The position numbers and the translations under genes are program-made. Below the pieces are notes generated by a model, which saw only the letters and a program-made list of their open reading frames with translations, searched no databases and had not been told where the DNA came from. DNA of 64,000 nucleotides, from contig JAEXCN010000578.1 of assembly GCA_023402175.1 (NCBI GenBank), positions 26,440 to 90,439 on the forward strand, written 5' to 3'. Source of the DNA: Pseudomonadota bacterium. GTDB lineage: Bacteria > Myxococcota_A > Polyangia > Polyangiales > Polyangiaceae. This document shows, piece after piece, positions 1 to 8,770 of the stretch. Position 1 is the stretch's first letter. Each line of letters begins with the position of its first letter.

Positions 1-1173
1 GCCGTTGCCGACGATCCACACGTCGTTTCGTCCGCTGCCCCAGACGCCGTAGAGCGTGGGCTTCTTGCCGAGCGGGAACGCCGCGATCGTCTTCGTCCAC
101 GCCTTGCCGTCGTAGTGCAGGATCGTCCCCGCCTCGCCGACGGCCCAGACGTCGTCGGTCGCCGATCCCCAGACGGCATGCAAGCGCTCGCGCGTGGGCG
201 AAGCGACGACCTGCCACTGCTTCGCGTCCGCGCTCGTGACGTGGCGGATCGTTCCGATGTCGCCGACGGCCCAGATGTCGTTCGGCGAGCTGCCCCACAC
301 CGATCGGAGGCGGACGGACGAGCGGCTGTCCACTTCAGTCCATTCGAGATCGTCCGCACCGGGCGCTTCCGTTCCGTGCAGCGTCAGCCCGAGCTGCCAC
401 TTCACGTTCGTCGAGTTGTCGGCGACGGCCCAGACGTCGTCCGCGGCGCTTCCCCAGAGGCCTTGCACCGTCGCCGTGCCGAGCGAGCCTCTCCACTCGC
501 TTCCTCCACCGGGGAGCGTCTCCCGCGTGAGACCGTTCACGGAGATGAAGTCTTCGGTGCCCGGGACCGGCATCGCGAACGACTGCCCGGCGAGGCGTAC
601 GTCGCCGGCGCCGCTTCCCCAGATGGCGAAGATGGGCGCCTGGTTGTCCTCGTCGACAGGCAGGGATTCGCGCGCCCACAGCGTGTCCGCTCCCGCGAAG
701 CCGCTTGCGTGGAAGACGGTGTCCGTCGCGCTCGCGATCCACACGTTGTCGGGACCGCTGCCCCAGATCGCGTTGAACGTGTTCTTCACGCTCGCGGGCG
801 TCGCGGTCCATTTGGCGCCGTCCCAGTGGACGATCGTCCCGCCGGAGCCGACGGCCCAGACGTCGTTCTTGCTCGAGCCCCAGATCGCCGTGAGCGCATA
901 GAAGCCGGAGACGCCCGTGGCGACGGGGCACCATGGCGCCTCGTCGCAAGAGAGCTGGTGGGTGACGCAGTTTTCGTCGGTCGGTCGGCATCCTGCGTCG
1001 ACGGGCTCCGCATCCTCGGTTCCGGCGTCCGTGCCAGGTGCGATGACGGAAGCGTCGACGTCACGTCCGGCACTGGTCTCGGACTCGGCGCAGCTCGCGA
1101 ATGCAGGCACGGTCGCCATCGCGAGCAGCGCCGAGACGCCGAGCAGCACCCTGTCTCGCGGTGCTCGGATCAA
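1..1173 (-). CDS. 'WGSGxNDVWAVG' beta-propeller-like lipoprotein, 3' end cut by window edge
   Basis: The reading frame is open from a TTG at 1173 to the left edge, giving about 391 residues. TTG is chosen because a GGAGGG ribosome site lies 5 nt upstream and because it overlaps the stop of the preceding gene (TTGA), the coupling seen throughout this window. The N-terminus has a hydrophobic stretch ending in AFASC, compatible with a lipobox, then an Asp/Glu/Thr-rich linker. From about residue 75 a unit of roughly 40-60 residues recurs, each with a version of GSxxNDVWAVG followed by GTIxHxDG. Such repeats are typical of predicted exported propellers in Polyangia. It resembles the protein at 38950-40149, which also follows a Cys-rich lipoprotein. 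The ligand is unknown. Confidence 0.8.
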   Translation of the reverse strand, partial: MIRAPRDRVLLGVSALLAMATVPAFASCAESETSAGRDVDASVIAPGTDAGTEDAEPVDAGCRPTDENCVTHQLSCDEAPWCPVATGVSGFYALTAIWGSSKNDVWAVGSGGTIVHWDGAKWTATPASVKNTFNAIWGSGPDNVWIASATDTVFHASGFAGADTLWARESLPVDEDNQAPIFAIWGSGAGDVRLAGQSFAMPVPGTEDFISVNGLTRETLPGGGSEWRGSLGTATVQGLWGSAADDVWAVADNSTNVKWQLGLTLHGTEAPGADDLEWTEVDSRSSVRLRSVWGSSPNDIWAVGDIGTIRHVTSADAKQWQVVASPTRERLHAVWGSATDDVWAVGEAGTILHYDGKAWTKTIAAFPLGKKPTLYGVWGSGRNDVWIVGNG

Positions 1174-2387
1174 TTCACCCTCCCGCCGTCGCACTCGGCC
1201 ATGAGGCACTTGCCTTCGATGCAGGGTTGGCCCGCGGCGATGTCGCAAGCGTTGCCGCACGTCCCGCAGTTGCCGGGATGCGCGAGCAGGTTGGTCTCGC
1301 AGCCGTCGCTCGGGTCGCCGTTGCAGTCGCCGAAGCCGGGGAGGCAATCGAGCGCGCAGATGCCCTTGCGACACGCACGGAGCTGGTTCGGTCCGGCGCC
1401 GGGGCAGAATTGAGAGCAAGAGCCGCATGCCTCCGGGTCGTTCAGGAGGTCACGGCACTGACCGAACGGGCACAGCGTCTTTCCGAAGCGCGCGCAGGGA
1501 ACGGCGCACTCCGGGCCGTTGCCCTCGTTCACGCACTCCTCGCCCGCCTTGCACTTGATCCCGCAGCCGCCGCAGTTGTTCCGGTCCGTCTTGATGTCGG
1601 GGACCTCGCAGCCGTCGGCGCTGCAGCCGGCGTCGCCAAGGTCGCCGTTGCAGTCGGCCGAAGGCTCATCGCACTTCAGCGTGCCGCAGGTGCCGTTCAC
1701 GCAGCCGTAGTGCGTGCTGGGCGGCAGGTCCGGAGCGCAGGTCCCGCCGAACGGATCACACGCGTTGTCGCACCACCCGCAGTGATTGTCGTCGAAGTTC
1801 GGATCGACACAGCGTCCGTGACAGGCGAGGAGCCCCGGCGCGCATCCGCATTTGCCGTCGATGCACGGCTCGTCGGGGGCACAGGCGTTCCCGCATGCCC
1901 CGCAGTGTTTCACGTCGCGGAGGACATCGACCTCGCAGCCGTCGTCGACCTTGCCGTTGCAGTTGCGCCAGTCCTTCTGGTAGCCCGGATCGTAAGGGCT
2001 CCAGCACTCGAGCTCGCACGTGCCTTCGATGCATCGCGAGCTCATGTGAATGGGCTCGTAGAGCAGGCACTTGTTCCCGCACGCGCCGCAGTTGTCCGGA
2101 TCCCGCCGGAGATCCGCACCGCACTTGTACGCAGGTCCGACGCCGTCAGTGCACGTCGCGAAGCCATCGGGGCACGTCGTGCCGATGCATGCGAGCACGT
2201 GTTCGGCCGCATCGAGCGTCCCTGCGTCTCCGGCGTCGTCGCCGGGACCGGGCACGAACCCCGACGCGCCTGCATCGGGCTCGACGAGCGGGGTCCTCTC
2301 GGAGCCGTCGCCGCAGGCGACAATCGCAGCGATCGCGGCCGAAATCAGCCCGAGCGCGAAGAACGTCTTGGTGGAAGTAACGCGCAA
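1170..2387 (-). CDS. Cys-rich repeat lipoprotein (NCGACGxxC type)
   Basis: This encodes 405 residues from a TTG start at 2387, preceded by GGGAGGGG. That start gives a clean signal, MRVTSTKTFFALGLISAAIA, ending in the lipobox IVAC; longer in-frame starts would bury it. The mature protein carries many disulphide-type modules of the form NCGxCGxxC, GCEVD and CxxGxC, spaced about 40-50 residues apart. This architecture is common in myxobacterial surface proteins related to MopE-like Cys repeats and is often misannotated. Its C-terminal module (DCNGDPSDGCE, AGQPCIEGKC) closely matches the C-terminus of the protein at 40146-41369. It overlaps the following propeller gene by 4 nt. Function is unknown; an exported outer-surface role is inferred. 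Confidence 0.8.
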   Translation of the reverse strand: MRVTSTKTFFALGLISAAIAAIVACGDGSERTPLVEPDAGASGFVPGPGDDAGDAGTLDAAEHVLACIGTTCPDGFATCTDGVGPAYKCGADLRRDPDNCGACGNKCLLYEPIHMSSRCIEGTCELECWSPYDPGYQKDWRNCNGKVDDGCEVDVLRDVKHCGACGNACAPDEPCIDGKCGCAPGLLACHGRCVDPNFDDNHCGWCDNACDPFGGTCAPDLPPSTHYGCVNGTCGTLKCDEPSADCNGDLGDAGCSADGCEVPDIKTDRNNCGGCGIKCKAGEECVNEGNGPECAVPCARFGKTLCPFGQCRDLLNDPEACGSCSQFCPGAGPNQLRACRKGICALDCLPGFGDCNGDPSDGCETNLLAHPGNCGTCGNACDIAAGQPCIEGKCLMAECDGGRVN

Positions 2388-2612
2388 GGAAACCCCTCCC
2401 GGAGGAGGTCGCCTCGCCCCCGGTGATCGTTCGGACGTGCACGTCGGCACGCCGCTTTCTTCTCGGCGCCCCACGACGGCGGAGCCATGAGCAATGGAGC
2501 TCGATTGGCTTAAGGACAGCGCTCCGTCGATTTGATCCAAAAATGTGAACGACGCCGCTCCTTTTCTCCGACGACCGATTTGCGCCGTCCCAGCTCGGGC
2601 AGGGGCGTGCCC

Positions 2613-2652
2613 TTGACGCCGTGTATGATCATGATCATATGGTCATCGTCAT
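2613..2652 (+). promoter_or_regulatory. Promoter with perfect 16-bp palindrome upstream of hydrolase-TetR operon
   Basis: TTGACG at 2613-2618 and TATGGT at 2638-2643 could be -35 and -10 boxes (19-nt spacer; CATATG at 2636 would give 17). Between them lies the perfect palindrome TATGATCATGATCATA (2624-2639). The ATG at 2653 has no ribosome site and the frame is closed at 2632-2634, so a leaderless transcript is possible. The TetR protein two genes on is the obvious candidate ligand; this is inference. Confidence 0.5.
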
Positions 2653-3456
2653 ATGACGCTCGGGACGCAGGACGAGGCGGTCCTCTTCATCCATTCGACC
2701 GGTACGGGTCCGCTCTTGTGGGCGGGTGTTCCGGATGTGGCGGTCGGCGGGCGGAAGAAGCTCTTCCCACCCAACCTCGGTTACCCGCCGAACGATCTCG
2801 TGCCGCGCGGCCGGACCGTCACGGTGAAGGACGACGCCGACGAGGTCGTGAAGGCCGTCCCCGGCGAGGCATCGCGTGTGCACGTCGTCGCGCACTCGTA
2901 CGGCGCGCTCGTCGCGCTGCATGCGGTACCGGCGCTCGCCGGGCGGCTCGCGTCGCTCTTCCTCTTCGAGCCTGTCCTCTTCGGCGCGCTCGCGAAGGCG
3001 ACCGACGTCGATCCCGAGGCGGCCGAGCAGGCACGTGCCTTCGGCGCGCATCCCTGGTTTCTGCACGACGTCGAGAAGGCCGGACGTGCCGAGTGGCTCG
3101 AGATGTTCATCGACTACTGGAACCGCCCGGGCTCGTGGTCGAAGATGCCCGTACCGCTACAGGAGCAGTCGCTCGCGCTCGGATGGAAGATGTTCCAGGA
3201 GGTGCGCGCCTGCTTCTACGAGGAGACGCCCTTCGATGCGTGGAACGTCGGCGTTCCGATCACGGTCGCCGTCGGCGAGCGGACGACCATCGCGTCACGC
3301 GCGATGTCACGCGCATTCGCACGAGATCGTTCGAACGTCACGCTCGTCGAGGTCGCAGGCGTCGGTCACATGGCGCCGCTGACGCACGCCGCGAAGGTGC
3401 ACGAGGAGCTGGCGCGTCACTTCGTGCGCCTCGAGGAGAGGCAGGGAAGCCGGTGA
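2653..3456 (+). CDS. Alpha/beta-hydrolase fold protein
   Basis: This is a 267-residue alpha/beta hydrolase. The nucleophile elbow reads VVAHSYGALVAL near residue 80, the acid is probably in the strand near VAVGERTT, and the catalytic histidine lies in GVGHMAPLTHA near residue 238. An oxyanion-type segment LFIHSTGTGPLLW follows the first strand. There is no signal peptide, so it should be cytoplasmic. It is the first gene of a three-gene operon and its stop overlaps the GTG start of the TetR gene. With a thioesterase as third gene, the substrate may be an ester or acyl thioester, but nothing in the sequence fixes it. ATG at 2653 is the first possible start because of a stop 19 nt upstream. Confidence 0.85.
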   Translation: MTLGTQDEAVLFIHSTGTGPLLWAGVPDVAVGGRKKLFPPNLGYPPNDLVPRGRTVTVKDDADEVVKAVPGEASRVHVVAHSYGALVALHAVPALAGRLASLFLFEPVLFGALAKATDVDPEAAEQARAFGAHPWFLHDVEKAGRAEWLEMFIDYWNRPGSWSKMPVPLQEQSLALGWKMFQEVRACFYEETPFDAWNVGVPITVAVGERTTIASRAMSRAFARDRSNVTLVEVAGVGHMAPLTHAAKVHEELARHFVRLEERQGSR

Positions 3457-4028
3457 GCGCGAAGGCCGAGCAAAAGGAACGCACGCACACGGCGATCATC
3501 GCCTCCGCGTGCAAGCTCCTGCGCGAGAAGGGGATCGGCGGCGCGCGCGTCGCCGACGTGATGAGCGGAGCAGGGCTCACCGTCGGCGGCTTCTACGCGC
3601 ACTTCCCGTCGAAGGAGGCGCTCGTCGACGAGGCCATCCGGCGGACCGCTGCCTTCATGCGCGGCAAGCTCTTCGAACGCATCGAGGAGAAGCCGCTCGC
3701 TGCGCGCGCCGAGGTCGTGCTCAAGCGGTATCTCTCGGCTGCCCACCGGGACGACCCGGCGAACGGCTGTCCGATGCCGGCGGTCGTCGGCGAGGTGTCG
3801 ACCACGACCCCGGAGCATCGCGACGTGCTCGCCGAGCAGATCAGCGAGCTCGCCGACGAGCTGACGAAACATCTACAGAAGGGCGACGCCGCTTCGAAGC
3901 GCGTGACTGCGCTCGGCATGATCGCGCTCATGTATGGCGGGATCAGCCTTGCCCGCGCCGTCAAAGGTACCGACCTGTCCGACGAGATCCTCCGCGCATG
4001 CCGCGCATTCGGGAAGGGAGAGCGATGA
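3453..4028 (+). CDS. TetR/AcrR family transcriptional regulator
   Basis: This encodes 191 residues from a GTG that overlaps the hydrolase stop by 4 nt. The N-terminal helix-turn-helix is typical of TetR: RTHTAIIASACKLLREKG, then GARVADVMSGAGLT, then VGGFYAHFPSKEALVDEA (residues about 10-58). The C-terminal half is helical and would hold the ligand pocket; the sequence DPANGCPMPAVVGEV resembles the C-terminal family found in many TetR regulators of electrophile or acyl-compound genes. The autogenous position, between two enzyme genes and downstream of a palindromic promoter, suggests that it represses its own operon. Ligand unknown. Confidence 0.9.
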   Translation: MSAKAEQKERTHTAIIASACKLLREKGIGGARVADVMSGAGLTVGGFYAHFPSKEALVDEAIRRTAAFMRGKLFERIEEKPLAARAEVVLKRYLSAAHRDDPANGCPMPAVVGEVSTTTPEHRDVLAEQISELADELTKHLQKGDAASKRVTALGMIALMYGGISLARAVKGTDLSDEILRACRAFGKGER

Positions 4029-4828
4029 AATCCGAGCTCGAGAAGGCAACTGCGCTCCGTGCGAGCGACGATCGCGCTGGCGAATGGACCGGCAACGTCC
4101 CTGACCGGTGGCAGCAAGGGAAGGGCGCGTTCGGCGGCGTCGTGGTCGGGCTGCTCACGCGAGCGATCATGGCGTCCGAGACGGACCGCACGCGCACGCT
4201 TCGTTCGCTCACGGCCGATCTCTGCGCGCCGGCGCTTTCCGGGCCTGTCGTCGTCCGCGTCTCGCCGCTGCGCCGCGGCGCGAGCATGTCGTTCGTCGAT
4301 GCGCGCCTCGAGCAGGACGGCGTGCTCGTCGCCCACGCGAGCGCAGCGCTCGCCTCGCCTCGGAAGCTCGCGCCGGCGGCGATCCGTCCCGTCCCGCCCG
4401 AGCGCGTTCCGTGGCAGGACGTTGCTCCGATCGACGTCGCGCCGCCGATCGGGCCGGTGTTCGCGGACAAGTACGAGTACCGGCCGACCGGACCGCTGCC
4501 GTTCACCGCCGGAAAGGAGCCGATCGCCGAAGGTTGGATCCGCGAGCGGGTAGCGCCATCCGTCATCGACGAAGCTGCCATGGCCGCTCTCCTCGACGCG
4601 TGGTGGCCGACCGTGCTGTCCGTCGAATCGGGACCGCGCGCGGTCGCGACCGTCGGGTACACGATGCAGCTCCTCGTCGATCCGCGTACGCTCGATCCCG
4701 CCGAGCCGCTCTTCTATCGAGCGCGCGGCGTGGCGGCCGCCGACAACTTCTTCGTCGAGATGCGCGAGCTGTGGTCCGGCGACTCGGTCGTCGCGATGAA
4801 CCAGCAGACGTTCGCGCTCCTCAGTTGA
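4025..4828 (+). CDS. Acyl-CoA thioesterase family protein (double hotdog, TesB-like)
   Basis: This 267-residue protein starts at an ATG overlapping the TetR stop (ATGA) with GGGAGAG upstream. The first hotdog half is marked by GKGAFGGVVVGLLTRAI and RTLRSLTADLCAPA, the second by VGYTMQLLVDPRTL and YRARGVAAADNFFVEMREL; this is the layout of the 4HBT_3/TesB-like acyl-CoA thioesterases. The family hydrolyses acyl-CoA thioesters in the cytoplasm. Coupling with an alpha/beta hydrolase and a TetR regulator suggests a small inducible detoxification or acyl-degradation unit. No substrate assignment is possible from sequence alone. Confidence 0.8.
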   Translation: MKSELEKATALRASDDRAGEWTGNVPDRWQQGKGAFGGVVVGLLTRAIMASETDRTRTLRSLTADLCAPALSGPVVVRVSPLRRGASMSFVDARLEQDGVLVAHASAALASPRKLAPAAIRPVPPERVPWQDVAPIDVAPPIGPVFADKYEYRPTGPLPFTAGKEPIAEGWIRERVAPSVIDEAAMAALLDAWWPTVLSVESGPRAVATVGYTMQLLVDPRTLDPAEPLFYRARGVAAADNFFVEMRELWSGDSVVAMNQQTFALLS

Positions 4829-4843
4829 TCGCCCGTCGCGTTC

Positions 4844-5569
4844 TCAGCGCGGAGGGACCGCGCAGCCTTCGGGGCCGCAGACCTCGCCGCCTTCACCGGA
4901 GAGCGTGACGGGCTCCTCGGGGAGCTCCTTCCACGCGAGCGTCAGCGCGCGGACGAGGATCTCGGCAGGCTGTGCGCCCGATACGGCGTATCGGCCACCG
5001 ACGATGAAGAATGGAACGCCGCCGATCCCGAGCTCGGCGGCTTCGCTCTCGTCGTCGCGGACCTGCTCGGTGTACGCATCGCTCGCGAGCGTCGCGCGTA
5101 CCTCTTCCGGATCGAGGCCTGCCTCTCCCGCGAGACGGACGAGCGTCTCGGGGTCCCCGATCGATTCCCCCTCGCTGAGATACGCGCGAAGGAAGCGCTC
5201 CTTCACGGCATCCTGCTTGTGACGGTCGTGCGCGAGATGGATCACGCGGTGCGCGTCGAACGTGTTGCCGGGACGGATGCGATCGAAACGGAACTCGAGG
5301 TTGTCCCACGCCGCGGTCTCCGTCATGCGGCGAATCATCTGTTCGGCCTCTTGCCGCGGCGAGCGGTACTTCTTCGCGAGGCGCTCGGCGTAGTCGATCC
5401 GCTTGTCGAGCTCACGTGGCGCAGACGGGTCGAGCTCGAATGCCCGCCAGACCACCTGCACGTCGTCCCGGTGCGGGAAGCGCTCGAGCGCCTGCTCGAG
5501 GTGCCGCTTCCCGACGTAACACCAAGGACAAGCAATGTCGGACCAGACGTCGACTCGAAGCTTCTTCAT
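4844..5569 (-). CDS. DsbA family oxidoreductase, FrnE-like
   Basis: This 241-residue thioredoxin-fold protein has its redox motif near the N-terminus in VDVWSDIACPWCYVGKRH (CPWC). The helical insertion follows and the cis-proline strand is near GIGGVPFFIVGGRYAVSGAQ at about residue 180. It has no signal peptide, as expected for the cytoplasmic FrnE/2-hydroxychromene-2-carboxylate isomerase-like branch rather than periplasmic DsbA. A short C-terminal tail has two further cysteines (EVCGPEGCAVPPR), possibly redox or metal linked. It converges with the thioesterase gene at 16 bp distance and follows the MMPL gene on the same strand after 91 bp. Confidence 0.9.
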   Translation of the reverse strand: MKKLRVDVWSDIACPWCYVGKRHLEQALERFPHRDDVQVVWRAFELDPSAPRELDKRIDYAERLAKKYRSPRQEAEQMIRRMTETAAWDNLEFRFDRIRPGNTFDAHRVIHLAHDRHKQDAVKERFLRAYLSEGESIGDPETLVRLAGEAGLDPEEVRATLASDAYTEQVRDDESEAAELGIGGVPFFIVGGRYAVSGAQPAEILVRALTLAWKELPEEPVTLSGEGGEVCGPEGCAVPPR

Positions 5570-5660
5570 GGCTCGCTAGAACGTAATGCCCGCCGGGGTG
5601 CGGCGCTCGACGCGATCGCGCCCCGAGCGCCAAGGTCGAGCTCCGCTCCGTGCTCGATGG

Positions 5661-8288
5661 CTACATCCGCGCGGCGGACGGCGTGTCCGGCGTCATCACC
5701 TCGGCAGGGCGCTTCTTCCCGATCGTGTGTGCACCGATGAGGTGGAGCAGCGACGGCAAGAAGAGGACGGCCGCGGCGAAGCAGGCGATCTCGCCGCCGA
5801 TCGAGAAGCGACCGAACGACTGGAGCGCCTGGTTGTCCGCGAAGAGGAGCGAGCCGTAGCCGACCACCGTCGTGTAGCTGCATAGCGCGACGGCTCCGAA
5901 GTGCAGCTTCACTGCGCCGGTCACGTCGCCGCCTAGCAGACGCGAGCGGTCGAAGATGTTGAACGGATATTCCGAGCCGATGCCGAACGTGATCGGTAGG
6001 GCGATGAAGTTCAGGAAATTGAGGCGGCCGCCGAACAGCGTCGCGCTTCCGAGCATCCAGACGACGCCCATCACGAGCGAGAGGATGACGGCGAAGGCGC
6101 CGCGCTTCGAGGACGTCGCGAGGATGACGACGGCGACGACCGCGAGGAACGAGACGCCCGTAGCGAGCGGTCCATCGCGCTCGAGCGAGCGGATCATCTC
6201 TGCGAAGACGGTCGCTCGGCTCGCCGTGTCGACGCGCGTGCCGTCGGGCAGACGAACGCCGTCGATCGACTGCGCCATGCGGAGCAGGTTGTGTCCGTCG
6301 TTCCGGGCGATCTCCGGCTTGTAGCGGACGTAGAGGATCGTTCCGAGCGTGCCGTCTCGCTCGGAGAAGCGCGTCTTCAAGAGGCCGGGAAGGTCTTCGG
6401 GCGCGACGACGCCGAGCGTCTCCGGCGGGATCATCTCCTCGACCGACTTGCGCTCGTCCTCGGCGAGGCTCGACATGACCTTCGGCGTGAGACGATCGCG
6501 GATGCGCTCGAGCACCTCGAGCTTCGCCTTCTGCTCGGCGGCGGTGCCCGGCAGGAAGTCGTTCAGCGTCGTGATCGTGTCAATCATCGCGCCCTCGTGA
6601 TCCGCCGCGTCGTTCTCGAGGATCCGCTCCTTCACGCCGGGCACCTGGTCGGGGTGATCGGCGAGGACGAGCGAGCCCGCGAGGTTCATCCGTCCGGAGA
6701 GGATCCGATCGGCCTTGGCGGACCACTGGAACGCACCGCTCTGGCGTGCGCCCTTCGAGCCCAGCTTGTCGAAGTTGTACTCCCACGGATCCTTGAGGAA
6801 CGTGGGGAGCCGGACCGCGAGGAGCAGCGTGACGACCGCCCCGACGCCGACGAACCAGTAGGGAAAGCGCTCGGTGATGTTGCCGACGAAGCGTGCGACC
6901 GGGCCGCGGCTGCCTTCGTTGTCGAGGGTGGCGGGACGCTCCTGGAGCCACTTCGGCACGTGCTTCTGCCATCGCTCGACGAGGACGATGAGCGCCGGCA
7001 AGCACGGGATCATCGAGATCCAGACGAGCAGCATGCCCACGAAGCCGATGACGCCGAACTGGCTGAAGCCGCGGAAGCGAGTGACCGTGAGCGAGCCGTA
7101 CGCGATGCTCGCGACGCTCGACCCGACGAGCTCGGCACGGAACGCGTTCCACACCGCCTCGCGCCGCGCGGAGTCGGGGTGCATGCCGCGCGCGCGGAAC
7201 TCCTTGTAACGGGAGTAGAGGACGATGGGATAGTTGACGCCGTTCCCGAGGATGATCGCTCCGAGGAACACGCCCGACGCGTTGACGTAGCCGTACTTCC
7301 AGGTCGCGAAGGCGTAGGCGCAGCCGACTCCGAAGAGCGGCGGGAAGCCAATCAAGATGAGCGACCACGGCGATCCGTAGAACCAGATCACGCCGCTGAG
7401 GATGAGGACACCTGCGATGACCGTCGCCACCAGCGCCTCGCGGACGAGCGAGTCCCTCTCCGCGGCTGCGTTCGGGATGTCACCGCCGAAGCCGACCTTC
7501 ATCTCCGGATGGAAGCTCGTCGGCTGGAGGTCGGTCGTGATCTGCTCGACGAGCTGGAGCAGCTTCTCGTCGTTCCCGCCGCCGAGACCGGAGGTCGTCG
7601 ACATGATGCGGAGCGCGATCTGCGTTCCGTCCTTCGAAGCGAAGTACCCGGTGGGGAAGTCGTCCTTGTCTTCGGCGCTGCTCTTCCAGCGCTCCTTGAA
7701 CTTGTCCATCCCGAGCGCGCGCTCGGTGCTGGTGTTCTCGTCGAGCAGGTCCTCGACCATGCCGCTCTTGATCGCGATCTGCCGATCGAGCGTGCTGTCG
7801 GCCTCCTCGAGGTCTTCGACCTTGGCGTAGAGCCACTTGTTCGCCTCGAAGAAGGAATGGATGTCCTTCGTACCGCTCTCGATCGAGCCGATGAGGTCCG
7901 GTCCGCAATCGGCGCGGCAGTGATCTCCCTCGGCGCCAGGAGCGCAGCTCTTCGCGCAGGTAGCGCGCTCGTCGACGAGCGTCCGGAGGCGTTGATCGAA
8001 GGCGTCGATGAAGCGCTCGTTCGCCGATCGCTCCGGCGACTCGCAGACGACCGTCAGCGTGGCGCGGCCGCCGACGCGCTCGAGACGCCGCTCGAACGCC
8101 TGGAACCCCGGGCTGTCGCGCGGGAGTAGCTCCATGATGTCGGAGCGGACCTCGAGCTTGCGTGCGTACGACCAGCAAGAAATGAGCACGGCCGTCGCCC
8201 ACGCGATGACGAGGAGCGGGCGGCGACCGCCGAGGTCGACCATGGCGTCGACGAAGCGACGGATCGGCGAAGGAGAACCATTACTCAT
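5661..8288 (-). CDS. MMPL/RND-superfamily transporter, hopanoid-transporter-like layout
   Basis: This encodes 875 residues if it starts at the ATG at 8288, which overlaps the stop of the PgpA-like gene (ATGA); an upstream in-frame extension is Arg-rich and unlikely. The architecture is two repeats of one membrane helix, a large periplasmic domain and five further helices: an N-terminal helix (LLVIAWATAVLISCWSY), a loop to about residue 270, then a helix bundle with LGNGVNYPIVLYSRY. The second repeat begins near PYWFVGVGAVVTLLLAVR. MMPL proteins export lipids such as hopanoids and glycolipids. The position at the end of an inositol-lipid operon suggests transport of that lipid to the outer membrane, which is inference. 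Four cysteines cluster in the first loop (CAKSCAPGAEGDHCRADC). Confidence 0.85.
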   Translation of the reverse strand: MSNGSPSPIRRFVDAMVDLGGRRPLLVIAWATAVLISCWSYARKLEVRSDIMELLPRDSPGFQAFERRLERVGGRATLTVVCESPERSANERFIDAFDQRLRTLVDERATCAKSCAPGAEGDHCRADCGPDLIGSIESGTKDIHSFFEANKWLYAKVEDLEEADSTLDRQIAIKSGMVEDLLDENTSTERALGMDKFKERWKSSAEDKDDFPTGYFASKDGTQIALRIMSTTSGLGGGNDEKLLQLVEQITTDLQPTSFHPEMKVGFGGDIPNAAAERDSLVREALVATVIAGVLILSGVIWFYGSPWSLILIGFPPLFGVGCAYAFATWKYGYVNASGVFLGAIILGNGVNYPIVLYSRYKEFRARGMHPDSARREAVWNAFRAELVGSSVASIAYGSLTVTRFRGFSQFGVIGFVGMLLVWISMIPCLPALIVLVERWQKHVPKWLQERPATLDNEGSRGPVARFVGNITERFPYWFVGVGAVVTLLLAVRLPTFLKDPWEYNFDKLGSKGARQSGAFQWSAKADRILSGRMNLAGSLVLADHPDQVPGVKERILENDAADHEGAMIDTITTLNDFLPGTAAEQKAKLEVLERIRDRLTPKVMSSLAEDERKSVEEMIPPETLGVVAPEDLPGLLKTRFSERDGTLGTILYVRYKPEIARNDGHNLLRMAQSIDGVRLPDGTRVDTASRATVFAEMIRSLERDGPLATGVSFLAVVAVVILATSSKRGAFAVILSLVMGVVWMLGSATLFGGRLNFLNFIALPITFGIGSEYPFNIFDRSRLLGGDVTGAVKLHFGAVALCSYTTVVGYGSLLFADNQALQSFGRFSIGGEIACFAAAVLFLPSLLHLIGAHTIGKKRPAEVMTPDTPSAARM

Positions 8289-8770
8289 CGAAGTACCCCA
8301 AGCATTTCGAGGCCGCGGACGACGGCAGCCGCTTGGATGCCGGCAACGACGTCGTCGAGCACGATTCCCCATCCGCCTGGGAGCTTTTCCGCTCTACGGG
8401 CCGGAAAGGGCTTCGTCATGTCGAAGATTCGGAAGAAGACGACCGCGCCAACGATCCCGGCGAGGCCCGGCGGCGCAGCAGCGAGGGCGAAGAGCACGCC
8501 GGCGACCTCGTCGATGACGACGATCTGCGGGTCTTTCGTGCCGCTCGACCGCGCGACGACTCCCGCTGCCCAGACGCCGACGAACGTGAGGACGATCGCC
8601 GCCGCGAACACCAGCCACGGCCCACCGCCGCGGATCAGGAGCCACAACGGCAGAGCACCGATCGTACCGACGGTACCCGGCGCGACCGGCGAGAGGCCGC
8701 AGCCGAACCACGTCGCGAGCACGCGCGCGATGCGTTGCTCGCGCGGGGTCGGTGATGGTCGCGGGCTCAT
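8285..8770 (-). CDS. pgpA: PgpA-family phosphatidyl-phosphate phosphatase
   Basis: This is 161 residues, the normal PgpA length. Diagnostic segments are GCGLSPVAPGTVGT near residue 25, VVIDEVAG near 85 and RIFDMTKPFPARRAEKLPGG followed by ILDDVVAG (here VLDDVVAG) near 115-145, so the acidic metal and phosphate site is complete. PgpA dephosphorylates phosphatidylglycerophosphate. In this operon, next to an inositol-phosphate synthase and a CDP-alcohol transferase, the substrate could instead be phosphatidylinositol phosphate; that is inference from context. Both ends overlap neighbours by 4 nt. A true PgpA for PG synthesis cannot be excluded. Confidence 0.88.
   Translation of the reverse strand: MSPRPSPTPREQRIARVLATWFGCGLSPVAPGTVGTIGALPLWLLIRGGGPWLVFAAAIVLTFVGVWAAGVVARSSGTKDPQIVVIDEVAGVLFALAAAPPGLAGIVGAVVFFRIFDMTKPFPARRAEKLPGGWGIVLDDVVAGIQAAAVVRGLEMLGVLR

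Noticed and set aside
115..1413. Long plus-strand open frame over the propeller gene
   Set aside because: Arg/Ala-rich composition without ribosome site; the minus strand carries clear repeats, signal peptide and start.
6291..8129. 612-codon plus-strand frame inside the MMPL gene
   Set aside because: Antisense shadow of a high-GC gene; very Glu/Arg/Asp-rich with no domain.
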